Of a stretch of 64,000 nt of DNA, positions 22,048-30,661 are shown one piece after another. This DNA is from a virus. Both the position numbers and the translations under genes were made by a program. The stretch spans positions 1 through 64,000 of the IMG/VR virus record IMGVR_UViG_3300028490_000007. One strand, given 5' to 3'. Position 1 is the stretch's first letter. Each line of letters opens with the position of its first letter. Below the pieces are notes generated by a model. That model had not been told where the DNA came from. It saw only the letters and a program-made list of their open reading frames with translations, and did not search any database.

Positions 22048-23450
22048 TGAGTGGTCACGTTGGAGTTAAGTCTGGACGTGTAAAATCTGTCACAGAAGGC
22101 GAGACAGTAATTGAACTAGACAACGGTCATGAATTAACACTCCCTAGATATCTAGGAGAAAGTCCAAGAAGAGGAGCTGCTGTAGTAGTAGACTTCTCTT
22201 CTGGTGATGCACAAATATTCCCTGCTCCCCCACTAATGAAAGTATCTAAGCAAAAAAGATACATGAACTTCAATGCTGTTGAGAAAGACGGAACGAAGCC
22301 CACAGTAGAGCCTGAGCAGAAGCCTATGAAGAGAGGCGAGGGAAAGAAGGACGTTCAAGAGATTGCACAATATAGCCTGTTTGGTTTTGCGGATACTCCC
22401 TATGGAGCCAGAACCCTTACTGCAGGAAATGGTAACTTATGCTTTGCAAGTCCAACGGCTGTAGGTATGGCTACCTCTTGTAGTGCAAAATTTATTATAC
22501 GTGATGATGGAACATCAGAGTTTGTTACTCCACACTATATGGCACTGGAAGGAAGAACAATAGTAATTAGTTCATTCCATGATAATCTAAAAATAGAAAT
22601 AGATATATCTTCTTCAAAGCTTGGAAAGTCCCCTATTGATTTTACGGACTTAAAAGAAAAGCTTGCCAACTTCATGGTAGGAAAAGATATTGTAGAGCCA
22701 ATGACATATGAAGAGGCTTTCTTGGCAGTTTCTGGGTCTGCACCAGAAGCAGCATTTCTACAAATGTTCGGGCTTCATTTAGCTGAACTACTTGTGACTT
22801 TTAAGTGGGAAAGATTATTGTTCCGAGGAAATGAACAAACTTTTCACGAGGTATTTGGCTCCGTATCGTCACTGGATGCGATGTACCAATTCTGTCAAGA
22901 CTGCTACAATACAGACTCTGTGGCTGAACTGGAAGTATTTCTAATTGACGGACTTCCTGATGATCCAACAGAAGAAGTAAATGTTCCTTCTTGTGAAGAT
23001 AAGACATATGGAACTATTGGTTCAATGGGAGCTGTTGTAGGGCAAGACTTCTTTGAGATATTCGCTTTAAACATGACGCTTAAAGATGGTACAGTTATAG
23101 AATACAACAGGGCTAAAAGAGTGTATTCTCTATCCCATGGAATTATGGCTAGTCACCAATGGACATCTTCAAATAAGGGAGCTATCTATTGTGACAACTA
23201 TACTGTAAATATAGACTCGCTTGCGTTCCCTGATTTGACGGTGTCCCCATCGGCAGAGGGTTTTTGTGGTGGCACTATTGCTATCCCAACAATTACCTGG
23301 GGTGGAGACTTCAACTTAAACGTGCTTGGTGATGCATCTATTACAGCCGCAGGAGACACTCTCTTGTATGGTGGTGGTAGAGCAATTATCGGAGGTGGAT
23401 CAAAAGGTATTCTTATTGACTCCTCTGGTTCGGCAGCAATCACCCTATAG
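22047..23450 (+). CDS. baseplate spike-like protein (OB-fold plus beta-helix tip)
   Basis: 467 aa. The N-terminal 60 residues read as an OB-fold (G-R-V-K-S-V-T-E-G-E-T-V-I-E-L-D-N-G). The last 45 residues are a repeating beta-helix (N-L-N-V-L-G-D-A-S-I-T-A-A-G-D-T-L-L-Y-G) like the tips of gpV/gp5-type spikes. The middle part is not recognised. The start overlaps the protease stop by 1 nt. Probable role: membrane-piercing tail spike or hub. Confidence 0.6.
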   Translation: MSGHVGVKSGRVKSVTEGETVIELDNGHELTLPRYLGESPRRGAAVVVDFSSGDAQIFPAPPLMKVSKQKRYMNFNAVEKDGTKPTVEPEQKPMKRGEGKKDVQEIAQYSLFGFADTPYGARTLTAGNGNLCFASPTAVGMATSCSAKFIIRDDGTSEFVTPHYMALEGRTIVISSFHDNLKIEIDISSSKLGKSPIDFTDLKEKLANFMVGKDIVEPMTYEEAFLAVSGSAPEAAFLQMFGLHLAELLVTFKWERLLFRGNEQTFHEVFGSVSSLDAMYQFCQDCYNTDSVAELEVFLIDGLPDDPTEEVNVPSCEDKTYGTIGSMGAVVGQDFFEIFALNMTLKDGTVIEYNRAKRVYSLSHGIMASHQWTSSNKGAIYCDNYTVNIDSLAFPDLTVSPSAEGFCGGTIAIPTITWGGDFNLNVLGDASITAAGDTLLYGGGRAIIGGGSKGILIDSSGSAAITL

Positions 23451-23474
23451 AAAAACACATTTTTTGTGTATAAT
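23446..23474 (+). promoter_or_regulatory. putative sigma-70-like promoter
   Basis: A perfect TATAAT at 23469-23474, 30 nt before the next start codon. The -35 region (TATAGA) is weak. It lies in a 54-nt gap within the virion operon. Confidence 0.35.
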
Positions 23475-23504
23475 AACAGTAACTAAAAAAACAGGAGTAT
23501 CAAA

Positions 23505-24047
23505 ATGGCTACTAACTACGAACAAATTCAAGCTGACTTAGCTTTATGTAATATCACAATGTGGGAACCGGACTCACTAGCAACAGTACAACTTAGCGTG
23601 TGCAGATTAACATGTATGGAGGGTGAAATTGACAGCGTTGTGACCAAGGTTACTGCGGCAGCAAATGCACTTACAGACATTGAAGATGTTGCGACAACAG
23701 ACAGTGGGATTAGCGATGTCAAGTTTCTAATCAACAGTGTTAGAGGTGCTTTCGCATGGGCGATGACTCCAACTATTAGTGGTGTTATTGACTTTTCATA
23801 CAACCCGAATTCTGAGTTTTACAATGACTACATTATTCCAAATGTATCTACTCTTCTTGTGCCTATCGAAGAAGATGATGGTCAAGGTGGAACACAAGCT
23901 AGAACCGATGCTGCTATCCTACGTGATAGACAGAATAAGCTACAGGCAAGCCCTGCAGATGTTGTAGAAACTACCGTAACTGCACTAAATGCGTTCAAGG
24001 CTATTGTTTCAGCTAAGAGAGCACAACTAGAAGCAACTTACGCTTAA
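23505..24047 (+). CDS. hypothetical virion-associated protein
   Basis: 180 aa, mostly helical with Ala/Thr-rich segments and three cysteines in the first 40 residues. The ribosome site is CAGGAGTATCAAA. It directly precedes the RNA polymerase-like gene. No recognised family. Confidence 0.6.
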   Translation: MATNYEQIQADLALCNITMWEPDSLATVQLSVCRLTCMEGEIDSVVTKVTAAANALTDIEDVATTDSGISDVKFLINSVRGAFAWAMTPTISGVIDFSYNPNSEFYNDYIIPNVSTLLVPIEEDDGQGGTQARTDAAILRDRQNKLQASPADVVETTVTALNAFKAIVSAKRAQLEATYA

Positions 24048-24056
24048 GGTTAACCC

Positions 24057-25799
24057 ATGGATGCACTAAGAGAACTCAACAAGCTTATGCCAAGCGACGT
24101 ACAGTTTACTGGTGCAGACATGCCTTTAACTAAGGCATCTATAATGCCGAAGTTAACACAATTCGCTTCCAAACACCCTTCCCTCTACGCACAAAAGATA
24201 CACAAAATACGTGAACTCGGAGAAGAGCTTGCCTACTTAAATGGTCACAACATGGGACCAAAAGATTTAACATATTCAAACCAAAAAGATATTGATAAGC
24301 TTCTGTCCACCGAAGATGCTAAGGTTCGTAAGATGAGCCCAGAAAAAGCAAAGACGCATCTTATCAATGTATTTAATCAAGTCCAGAACATAGTTATGAA
24401 AAACAAGGATAACAACCTAGTGTCTCAGGCTGCTTCTAAGGGAAGAGGTAATCCTGCCACAGCTTCAAGGATTGGAGCAGGAGTTGTATATGCAGTAGAT
24501 ATGAATTCAGAGCCCTACCCCTTTATGATAAAGAACAGTTTATCTACAGGACTAAATGCTCATGAGCAATATGTATCTGGAGGACAAGCAAGATATGCTG
24601 CCGTTCAAGCAGCCGTATCTACTTCTGAACCAGGAGCAATGGGCAAGGTTCTTATTGCAAATACCGAAGACCTAAAGATCGCAGAAAAAGATTGTGGGAC
24701 AAGAAACGGTATCATGGTTCCGGTTATGGGGAATGATGCTATATCAAGATATGAAGCAGGAACGAACAAACTTGTAGATGAGCAATATCTAAAATCCTTG
24801 AGAGCAAGAGGCAAGCGTAAGATTAAAGTCCGATCACCAATAACTTGCAAGTCAAGACATGGCGTGTGCTCAATGTGTATGGGAAAAAATTCTAACGGCA
24901 ATCTTCCAACAGTAGGTCACAATGTTGGGATAGAGGCTGCTCAATCTATGTCTGAAAAAGCAATACAGCTCATTCTTAGTGCAAAGCATAATGTCGCAGG
25001 TAAGACAGCTTCTCATATTCCTACAGGATTTCAGGCAGCCAAGATACTGCTAAACTCGACAGAGAAATTCAAAGGGAAGGCGGCTGTATCCTCTATTGGT
25101 GGAAATGTCAAGTCTATACACAAGCTTACTACTGGTGGGTACAATATCAACATATCGGGAGTAGACCACTTTACTTCACAGCATGTTTCCCCGAAGGTTA
25201 CAGTTGGGTCAGTGGTAGACAAGGGAGATATCTTAACTAATGGTATCGCCTCTACAAAAGATATTCTATCCCACAGAGGCGTATTAGAAGCCAGAAAGTA
25301 TTTGTCTGACGAGTTGGACAAAGTGCATGGTGGCTCCATAGACAAGAGAAACTTTGAAGTTGTAAGTAGAGGGTATCTAAACCTCGTTAAACCGATGAGC
25401 GATAAGTCTCATGGCAATATGAAAACATTTGACGAATTTGTTCCAACTATAAATGGAACACATATGAAAATGATGAACACATCAGACAAGCAAATAACTA
25501 AAAAATTCTTAGCTGAACCGGCTCTGCATTTTAGCCCAGGTAAACAAATTACAAAAACAGTGGCTGGCTATTTAAAGAAAAATGGGGTAAAATCCGTTAA
25601 GGTTTCTCATACTCCTCTTGATTACACACCTGTATTCAAGACGTATGAGCAGAGACCTCTATTCAATAAGTCTATGTGGCAACAGATAAACTATAGAGGC
25701 ATCAAGAAGGGACTCACTGATGGACTACTGTCCGGAGGTGAAGAGGATCTTAATCATATAAAGTCTGATAGAGCCCGTTTCGCTCTAGGCATACTATAA
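24057..25799 (+). CDS. RNA polymerase beta-prime C-terminal-half homologue
   Basis: 580 aa. It aligns with bacterial RpoC from the bridge-helix region onward: S-K-G-R-G-N (126-132, compare S-G-A-R-G-N), I-K-N-S-L-S-T-G-L (158-166), E-K-D-C-G-T-R (210-216), V-R-S-P-I-T-C-K-S-R-H-G-V-C-S-M-C-M-G (258-276), and the trigger-loop block G-I-E-A-A-Q-S-M-S-E-K-A-I-Q-L-x5-H (291-311). All four zinc cysteines (C213, C264, C271, C274) and the trigger-loop histidine H311 are kept. The N-A-D-F-D-G-D catalytic motif is absent, since that half of beta-prime is missing. It sits among virion genes and contains no own promoter. It may be part of a split phage polymerase, or a structural protein derived from one. 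Confidence 0.85.
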   Translation: MDALRELNKLMPSDVQFTGADMPLTKASIMPKLTQFASKHPSLYAQKIHKIRELGEELAYLNGHNMGPKDLTYSNQKDIDKLLSTEDAKVRKMSPEKAKTHLINVFNQVQNIVMKNKDNNLVSQAASKGRGNPATASRIGAGVVYAVDMNSEPYPFMIKNSLSTGLNAHEQYVSGGQARYAAVQAAVSTSEPGAMGKVLIANTEDLKIAEKDCGTRNGIMVPVMGNDAISRYEAGTNKLVDEQYLKSLRARGKRKIKVRSPITCKSRHGVCSMCMGKNSNGNLPTVGHNVGIEAAQSMSEKAIQLILSAKHNVAGKTASHIPTGFQAAKILLNSTEKFKGKAAVSSIGGNVKSIHKLTTGGYNINISGVDHFTSQHVSPKVTVGSVVDKGDILTNGIASTKDILSHRGVLEARKYLSDELDKVHGGSIDKRNFEVVSRGYLNLVKPMSDKSHGNMKTFDEFVPTINGTHMKMMNTSDKQITKKFLAEPALHFSPGKQITKTVAGYLKKNGVKSVKVSHTPLDYTPVFKTYEQRPLFNKSMWQQINYRGIKKGLTDGLLSGGEEDLNHIKSDRARFALGIL

Positions 25800-25815
25800 A
25801 AACAAGGAGAAACAA

Positions 25816-26067
25816 ATGATAGTAGAATACGTAATTAACCCAGTCAAGATTTCATGGGAATACTTAAAATCGAGCAAGACTCTTATCTTCAACTTCGTCT
25901 TAGGTCTCGCAGGAGCAATCGAGGCATATTCAGGTTTTCTTGGTGGGTTATTCCCAACACAAGAAATATTCGGTATGTTCATGGTGTCAATCGCAACAGT
26001 CGGAGCTATGCTTAGATTTGTAACGAGTAGACCTCTTTCTGAAAAAGTAGCAGAGGGAGACCTGTAA
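25816..26067 (+). CDS. holin-like protein
   Basis: 83 aa with two membrane segments (about 23-44 and 51-70) separated by a short turn and a charged C-terminus, the layout of class II-type phage holins. It is followed immediately by i-spanin and o-spanin genes, which supports a lysis cassette. The ribosome site is AAGGAGAAACAA. The start of the next gene overlaps its stop by 1 nt. Confidence 0.75.
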   Translation: MIVEYVINPVKISWEYLKSSKTLIFNFVLGLAGAIEAYSGFLGGLFPTQEIFGMFMVSIATVGAMLRFVTSRPLSEKVAEGDL

Positions 26068-26372
26068 TGTTTGCTCCAGATATAATGACATATGTACTTG
26101 GAGCACTTGTAGCAATACTTGGTGCTCTCGGCTTATACACTAGAGGACAACACTACAAGATAAAGAGTCTTGACAGTGAAGTTAAAACAGCAGAAGGCAA
26201 AGTCGTTGCGGCAAACAAAGTCGCTAAGATAAGCAAGGCAAAAGCAGATCTTCACAAAGATGTCGCAAAGACTGTAGTGAAGAATACAAATATCTCGAAA
26301 GAGAAAGTAAAACAAATTCAGGAGAAAATCGATGAAATTAAAGATGGCGAAGATTTCACTGTGGTTATCTAG
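26067..26372 (+). CDS. i-spanin (Rz-like)
   Basis: 101 aa. An N-terminal membrane anchor (Y-V-L-G-A-L-V-A-I-L-G-A-L-G-L-Y) is followed by a long lysine-rich coiled coil, the arrangement of inner-membrane spanin subunits that span the periplasm. The o-spanin gene overlaps its end by 41 nt in another frame, a typical nested or overlapping Rz/Rz1 layout. It implies a Gram-negative host. Confidence 0.75.
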   Translation: MFAPDIMTYVLGALVAILGALGLYTRGQHYKIKSLDSEVKTAEGKVVAANKVAKISKAKADLHKDVAKTVVKNTNISKEKVKQIQEKIDEIKDGEDFTVVI

Positions 26373-26682
26373 TGTTGCAATCGCTTTCGGGTTGACTGGA
26401 TGCTTCGGCACCTGTCCTGCTCCTGTAGTGATTGTTCCAAACCCAGAACTGGTTTACCCAAGCTTTGACACAAATAAGAGCTTGGTTATAAATGGTAGAA
26501 AAGAGAACGGGAACATAATCCTGTCACCTAAAGTGTTCAAGGCTATGACTACCGAACTCGTCGAGCGTAAGTATCAGGTCAAGACTCTTACTCAAATTAT
26601 GAAGACTTACAACAAGTGGGACCCCACTGCAGTACAAGTAAAACAAAAAGAAGAGCCTAGCAAGAATTGGTTCGGCTTCTAA
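26332..26682 (+). CDS. o-spanin lipoprotein (Rz1-like)
   Basis: 116 aa. A signal peptide with the lipobox L-T-G-C (cysteine at 24) is followed by a proline-containing linker (C-P-A-P-V-V-I-V-P-N-P). It would be lipidated and placed in the outer membrane to pair with the i-spanin. The ATG follows AGGAGAAAATCG inside the i-spanin gene. Larger than lambda Rz1 and with a helical C-terminal region. Confidence 0.75.
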   Translation: MKLKMAKISLWLSSVAIAFGLTGCFGTCPAPVVIVPNPELVYPSFDTNKSLVINGRKENGNIILSPKVFKAMTTELVERKYQVKTLTQIMKTYNKWDPTAVQVKQKEEPSKNWFGF

Positions 26683-26741
26683 AACACCTCCAAATTGGGT
26701 GCGACTATATCTGTCGTACCTACATTCCACAACAAAGCCTA

Positions 26742-26768
26742 TTGTTATCAAAGAACTTTTGCTATAAT
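26742..26768 (+). promoter_or_regulatory. sigma-70-like promoter with extended -10
   Basis: TTGTTA (26742-26747), 15-bp spacer and TATAAT (26763-26768) preceded by TGC. The short spacer is offset by the extended -10. It lies in a 135-nt gap before the next operon. Confidence 0.55.
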
Positions 26769-26817
26769 ATTGAGAACGTAACTGTATTTTATACAAAACC
26801 AATCGGAGTATTGACCA

Positions 26818-27417
26818 ATGATTACATGTAAAGAACTAGAAAAGACCGCTGCCTCCGTGGAAGCAGACGGCTTTGAAGATGAAAACCAAGAGAGACTTGA
26901 GAAAACAGCACAGGCATTATACTTGCTTGACCACCTAGAGAAAGAGATAGCTTCTGACTTTAAGGGTGTTGATTTCGAGAAGACAGCCGGGTTCGGCAAA
27001 AAAATGACACGTGGATTAGCTCAGACAGCAGTTGTTGGTTTGGGCGTAGCTATGGCAGGTAAGCTTGCCGAGCATGCCGAAAAGTCATACGATAAGCATA
27101 TGTTCAATAAACACCAGAACGGTCTCATCGCTTTTGCAAGAAGAGAAAACCCTAGCCTTCAAGGTGTAAGCAATGGGAAAATGAAGATGTGGCTACGTAG
27201 TGCATATTCTGTTTCTCCCAAAGTAGCAAACGATCCAATGCTTGCCTCAACCTTTCTAAACACAGCTCATGCCGTAGGTGGTGTTGATTTAAACACTGCC
27301 AAGACAGTCAGCGATATAAATGCAAAAGGGGGAGGAGATTACTCAAAAGTATATGATGCAATTCGTGGATCATCTTCAAATCTCCCCTCTTATGCTATGT
27401 CTTCTTCAGGAGCGTAA
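26818..27417 (+). CDS. K-x-A motif virion protein
   Basis: 199 aa. The first 65 residues carry three copies of the E-K-T-A motif (residues 8-11, 28-31 and 57-60), followed by a hydrophobic helix (Q-T-A-V-V-G-L-G-V-A-M-A) and a helical C-terminal region. The motif-rich N-terminus looks like a propeptide that could be removed by the maturation protease. No known fold. It has its own promoter and a ribosome site (CGGAGTATTGACC). Confidence 0.6.
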   Translation: MITCKELEKTAASVEADGFEDENQERLEKTAQALYLLDHLEKEIASDFKGVDFEKTAGFGKKMTRGLAQTAVVGLGVAMAGKLAEHAEKSYDKHMFNKHQNGLIAFARRENPSLQGVSNGKMKMWLRSAYSVSPKVANDPMLASTFLNTAHAVGGVDLNTAKTVSDINAKGGGDYSKVYDAIRGSSSNLPSYAMSSSGA

Positions 27418-27418
27418 C

Positions 27419-27907
27419 ATGGGACCACTTGACCAAAAAAATGAAAAAAAGAAACCACAGAAGCCTATCCTCAAGAAAAACAAACCTGTATTTAGTGGCA
27501 ACTTTGCAGACTTCAATCCTGAGACAGGAGAAAAAGTAGCAGATGCTCAACAGCAAGGTGCTCTAGCAAAAATGGAAGCTCTTGGTGAGGCGAAGAAAAC
27601 TAGACGTTCTGCGTCAAACAAAGAAGAGACACTAAAGGATGCAGCAACCGGTGGTTCTCTATCTTTTCTTGTATCAAATTCAGCGGTAGCAAAAGACAGT
27701 ACAAGATTTAAGGCTTTAACGGCACTTCGTAAAAAAGGTCTTATTGGTGTTGGTGGAGCTATTGGGGCAGGTGTACTATCTCAAAGAAAGCAGAAAAGCG
27801 AATACAACCGGCAACAAGCTTCGAGAGAGCTGTTCGCAGGCAAAAAGACTGGTCGTTCAGAAGCGTACAAGAGCTATCTGAATGGTAAGTACAATAAGGA
27901 CAAATAG
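27419..27907 (+). CDS. hypothetical basic virion-region protein
   Basis: 162 aa from the ATG after AGGAGCGTAAC. A lysine-rich N-terminus (K-N-E-K-K-K-P-Q-K-P), a central glycine/alanine-rich hydrophobic stretch (G-L-I-G-V-G-G-A-I-G-A-G-V-L) and a basic end. Not recognised; perhaps a DNA- or membrane-associated internal protein. Confidence 0.55.
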   Translation: MGPLDQKNEKKKPQKPILKKNKPVFSGNFADFNPETGEKVADAQQQGALAKMEALGEAKKTRRSASNKEETLKDAATGGSLSFLVSNSAVAKDSTRFKALTALRKKGLIGVGGAIGAGVLSQRKQKSEYNRQQASRELFAGKKTGRSEAYKSYLNGKYNKDK

Positions 27908-28440
27908 TGTTTGTAAGAGCAACTACGGACGATACTAGACTTAAACTCTACAGGGATGTCCTTGCTGTGTTTAAGTCTATTCTTTCTTCTGGTCTTGAAG
28001 CATATGGTATAGATACCGAAGCAGTGATAATAAAAAACACTGTTGACAAGAATGTGAACAGAGCACCTCTTATAGTTTTAGAAAGAGGGGACATGCAGCA
28101 CGTTCCAAGATCGTTAATGTTCGGTGAAAAAATCACTGCAGACCTTGTCGCAGGAACTATGAATTCTCATACGGCACACATGATAGAATATCCTATCGAA
28201 ATAACGTGCTACGGAAACTCTTATCTTGAGAGTGAAAAGCTAGGTGGTCTTGCAATGGAAGCTATTCTGACAACAGGTTTAGCTATAATAAAGCAAATGC
28301 ACCCAAATATAATCGGCTCTGAGTTTATAGGTTGGGGTAAGTCCGGTCTAGTAGAGGGAAAAGACTCATCTCTTGTCTCTTGTACAGTGCTAGGTAAAGT
28401 ATTTCTCAAAATTGAGGGATACTATTCAATTCAAAATTAA
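27907..28440 (+). CDS. tail completion/terminator-like protein
   Basis: 177 aa. The start is GTG, overlapping the previous stop by one base; there is no ATG near the N-terminus. The size and the pattern (N-terminal helix with L-x-x-Y-R-D-V-L, then strands ending in a compact C-terminus) suggest a tail terminator or minor tail protein fold. The identification rests on size, context and style rather than on a decisive motif. Confidence 0.45.
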   Translation: MFVRATTDDTRLKLYRDVLAVFKSILSSGLEAYGIDTEAVIIKNTVDKNVNRAPLIVLERGDMQHVPRSLMFGEKITADLVAGTMNSHTAHMIEYPIEITCYGNSYLESEKLGGLAMEAILTTGLAIIKQMHPNIIGSEFIGWGKSGLVEGKDSSLVSCTVLGKVFLKIEGYYSIQN

Positions 28441-28451
28441 AGGAACACGAA

Positions 28452-28823
28452 ATGAAAAAAGATATAAATGTAGCAGACTTGGTAGCTTCAGTTACTGACG
28501 AGCAAAATGAGAAAAAAGCACTTAACAAAACTGCTGGACTAGCTTCACTAAAAGAGCGTATGTCTGGAGGAACACTTTCTAAACATGCAGAAGATGCAAA
28601 AGTTGTAGCTGATGCGGTAGCTGATGAGATAGGTGTAAATTCACTTTCTTTGTCTCAACAACTCGAAAAAGTAGCCTCTGAAATGGAAGGTGCAAACTCA
28701 GTAGAGGACATTATCAAAATTGCATCGTCTTTAGACAACTCAGACTTGGCTCATATCTCAACTATCTCAGCAAAAATGGCTGACGTTGTATTTGCTGACC
28801 TTCAAAATAAACTAGAAGCATAA
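28452..28823 (+). CDS. K-x-A motif virion protein
   Basis: 123 aa, nearly all helical. It contains N-K-T-A-G, S-K-H-A-E, E-K-V-A-S and I-K-I-A-S in succession, the same motif as in other head and internal proteins here. Possibly a scaffold-like or internal protein processed during maturation. The ribosome site is AAAGGAACACGAA. Confidence 0.6.
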   Translation: MKKDINVADLVASVTDEQNEKKALNKTAGLASLKERMSGGTLSKHAEDAKVVADAVADEIGVNSLSLSQQLEKVASEMEGANSVEDIIKIASSLDNSDLAHISTISAKMADVVFADLQNKLEA

Positions 28824-28834
28824 GGAGATCCATC

Positions 28835-30661
28835 ATGGCATCAACTATATTAACAGGTAATGATTTCCTTACTAATAGTAACTTGGCTCTAGTTGGCCAA
28901 GATGGAAATGTGTCCATTAACAGAGTGCGTTCAAATGATTATGACGTTGCTCTTGTTTCAAGAGATGCATTCGACTTCACTACGGGTAATAAATCTGTCC
29001 GTTTTGTATTCAGCGTGGCTCCATATACAACTGCTGCAAGACCGGGTGTTTTCGGTGCCGGTGCAGTAGGTAGATTTGCAAGCCTTGTTGATGACGGAAC
29101 TTCTATTGAGTGGAAAGGTGATACTTTCAGTTCTCCTTGCCCAGGAACTCCAGATTGTCAAACTATGACAAAATACCAGTGTAATAAATACTACTCTGCA
29201 GATGCTTCAAGTTCACACTCTATCGTTAAGACAGGTCAGTGCTTTGGAACATCTGGCGACAATACTCATGGGCAACTAGATTTGACTACCGTTGAGACAA
29301 TAGAAGGTATCGCTTGTGGTAATGGGTTTACTGTAATCATGCGTAATACTGGAGTTGTTGAGGTTATCGGAAATGACCAAGGTGGGGACATTGTTGTTCC
29401 TGCATCATGTGTCACTTTTGATGAGAACGATAGACCCGTCTCTATTGTGGCAGGAGAAGACTTCTTTGTTGTGCTTAAGCGTGACGGTACAGTTGTGTCT
29501 GTTGGTTCTATTCTGACAACAGCATTCTCTACAATCGAAGAAACTATTGTTGAAATGTCAGCAGGTTCAAACTTTGTAGTTCTTCTGTCTTTATCTGGAC
29601 AGATCTTCAGTATCGGAGGAGCAGGAGCAAACGGTGAGTTAACTCCACCATCTATAAAGGCATTAAAGGTGTCTGCCAGTGCCAACAGAGCTGTTATTCT
29701 TGCAGAGAATGGTAATGTGTATGAATGGGGAGAAGGTCTTGCTGATGTCCAGCAGGTTCAATCTATTCCATCTGGCTCACAAGTTATAGATGTTATTGCA
29801 GGGGAAAGCTTTTCCATGGCAGTCCTTAAAGATAGATCTGTTGTTATCTCAGGTTCTGTGCCTGCATATCTTTCTGACATTACAGGAGAGAAGAGTGGTA
29901 ATGCTGAGAGTATTTCTGAAATGGATGATGCCTACGACATGTTCCCTATGCTTAGAAATATAACGGGCGTGAACATCATGGCAGGAGTTCAAGAAGATAA
30001 TCTTGATAGCACTTATCACAAATATGTAGCACCAGATAATACGGTTAAACCTATCGTTGTAGGAAGAGACGGATTTAGTTCTGTATTTACAGGTATACGT
30101 GGTGGCTTCAAAGGTGCTATTATTGCTAAGACAGACAATGGTGGAGATATGTGTTTTGACCTTAGAGGTTCAGAATACGACCCTTACACAGCAACAGGTC
30201 ACTTACCAATTTCAACTGACTTTATCACATCAAATGCGGCAGAGAAATATGAGGTTATAATCTCATTCAGTCCATTTGGTAAGATGATTAAGTTCAGAAA
30301 AGTAAGTGGTGAATATGCTCAAGATATGCCGTTCAAACATTTATCTGTTGAAGAGACAGGATATTCTGCAGGTCGTGTAGCCTTATACGTTAGAAATGCA
30401 AAGGACTTCGTTCTTGATTTTGCAGAAGTTACAGATGAGATAAATGCATCTATTCTTCCTGCTGACATACTGTATAGGGATATGGATACTGCGGTATTAC
30501 ACACTCAGGCTGCAGAGCTAGTAGTTGACTTGGCTGATGCTGTGGAAACTATTGGTGACGCTGTTACTAAGTCATCTGAGACTGTACGTTCTCTTAATGC
30601 GAACTACAAACAAAACTTGGCTGATATTTTCTCAAGACTTGAGACACTAGAGGCAAACTAA
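28835..30661 (+). CDS. virion protein with RCC1-like beta-propeller
   Basis: 608 aa. Residues of about 120-360 carry a series of RCC1-type units: G-Q-C-F-G-T-S-G-D-N-T-H-G-Q-L, G-N-G-F-T-V-I-M-R-N-T-G-V-V-E-V-I-G, A-G-E-D-F-F-V-V-L-K-R-D-G-T-V, A-G-S-N-F-V-V-L-L-S-L-S-G-Q-I. RCC1 repeats form seven-bladed propellers that bind proteins or sugars. The C-terminus has a helical trimerisation-type tail. The likely role is in a tail fibre or host-contact structure. Confidence 0.7.
   Translation: MASTILTGNDFLTNSNLALVGQDGNVSINRVRSNDYDVALVSRDAFDFTTGNKSVRFVFSVAPYTTAARPGVFGAGAVGRFASLVDDGTSIEWKGDTFSSPCPGTPDCQTMTKYQCNKYYSADASSSHSIVKTGQCFGTSGDNTHGQLDLTTVETIEGIACGNGFTVIMRNTGVVEVIGNDQGGDIVVPASCVTFDENDRPVSIVAGEDFFVVLKRDGTVVSVGSILTTAFSTIEETIVEMSAGSNFVVLLSLSGQIFSIGGAGANGELTPPSIKALKVSASANRAVILAENGNVYEWGEGLADVQQVQSIPSGSQVIDVIAGESFSMAVLKDRSVVISGSVPAYLSDITGEKSGNAESISEMDDAYDMFPMLRNITGVNIMAGVQEDNLDSTYHKYVAPDNTVKPIVVGRDGFSSVFTGIRGGFKGAIIAKTDNGGDMCFDLRGSEYDPYTATGHLPISTDFITSNAAEKYEVIISFSPFGKMIKFRKVSGEYAQDMPFKHLSVEETGYSAGRVALYVRNAKDFVLDFAEVTDEINASILPADILYRDMDTAVLHTQAAELVVDLADAVETIGDAVTKSSETVRSLNANYKQNLADIFSRLETLEAN

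Noticed and set aside
29266-29685. Long minus-strand open frames opposite the virion genes
   Set aside because: They are antisense shadows of well-supported plus-strand genes; they lack ribosome sites and have serine-rich translations typical of the reverse strand.
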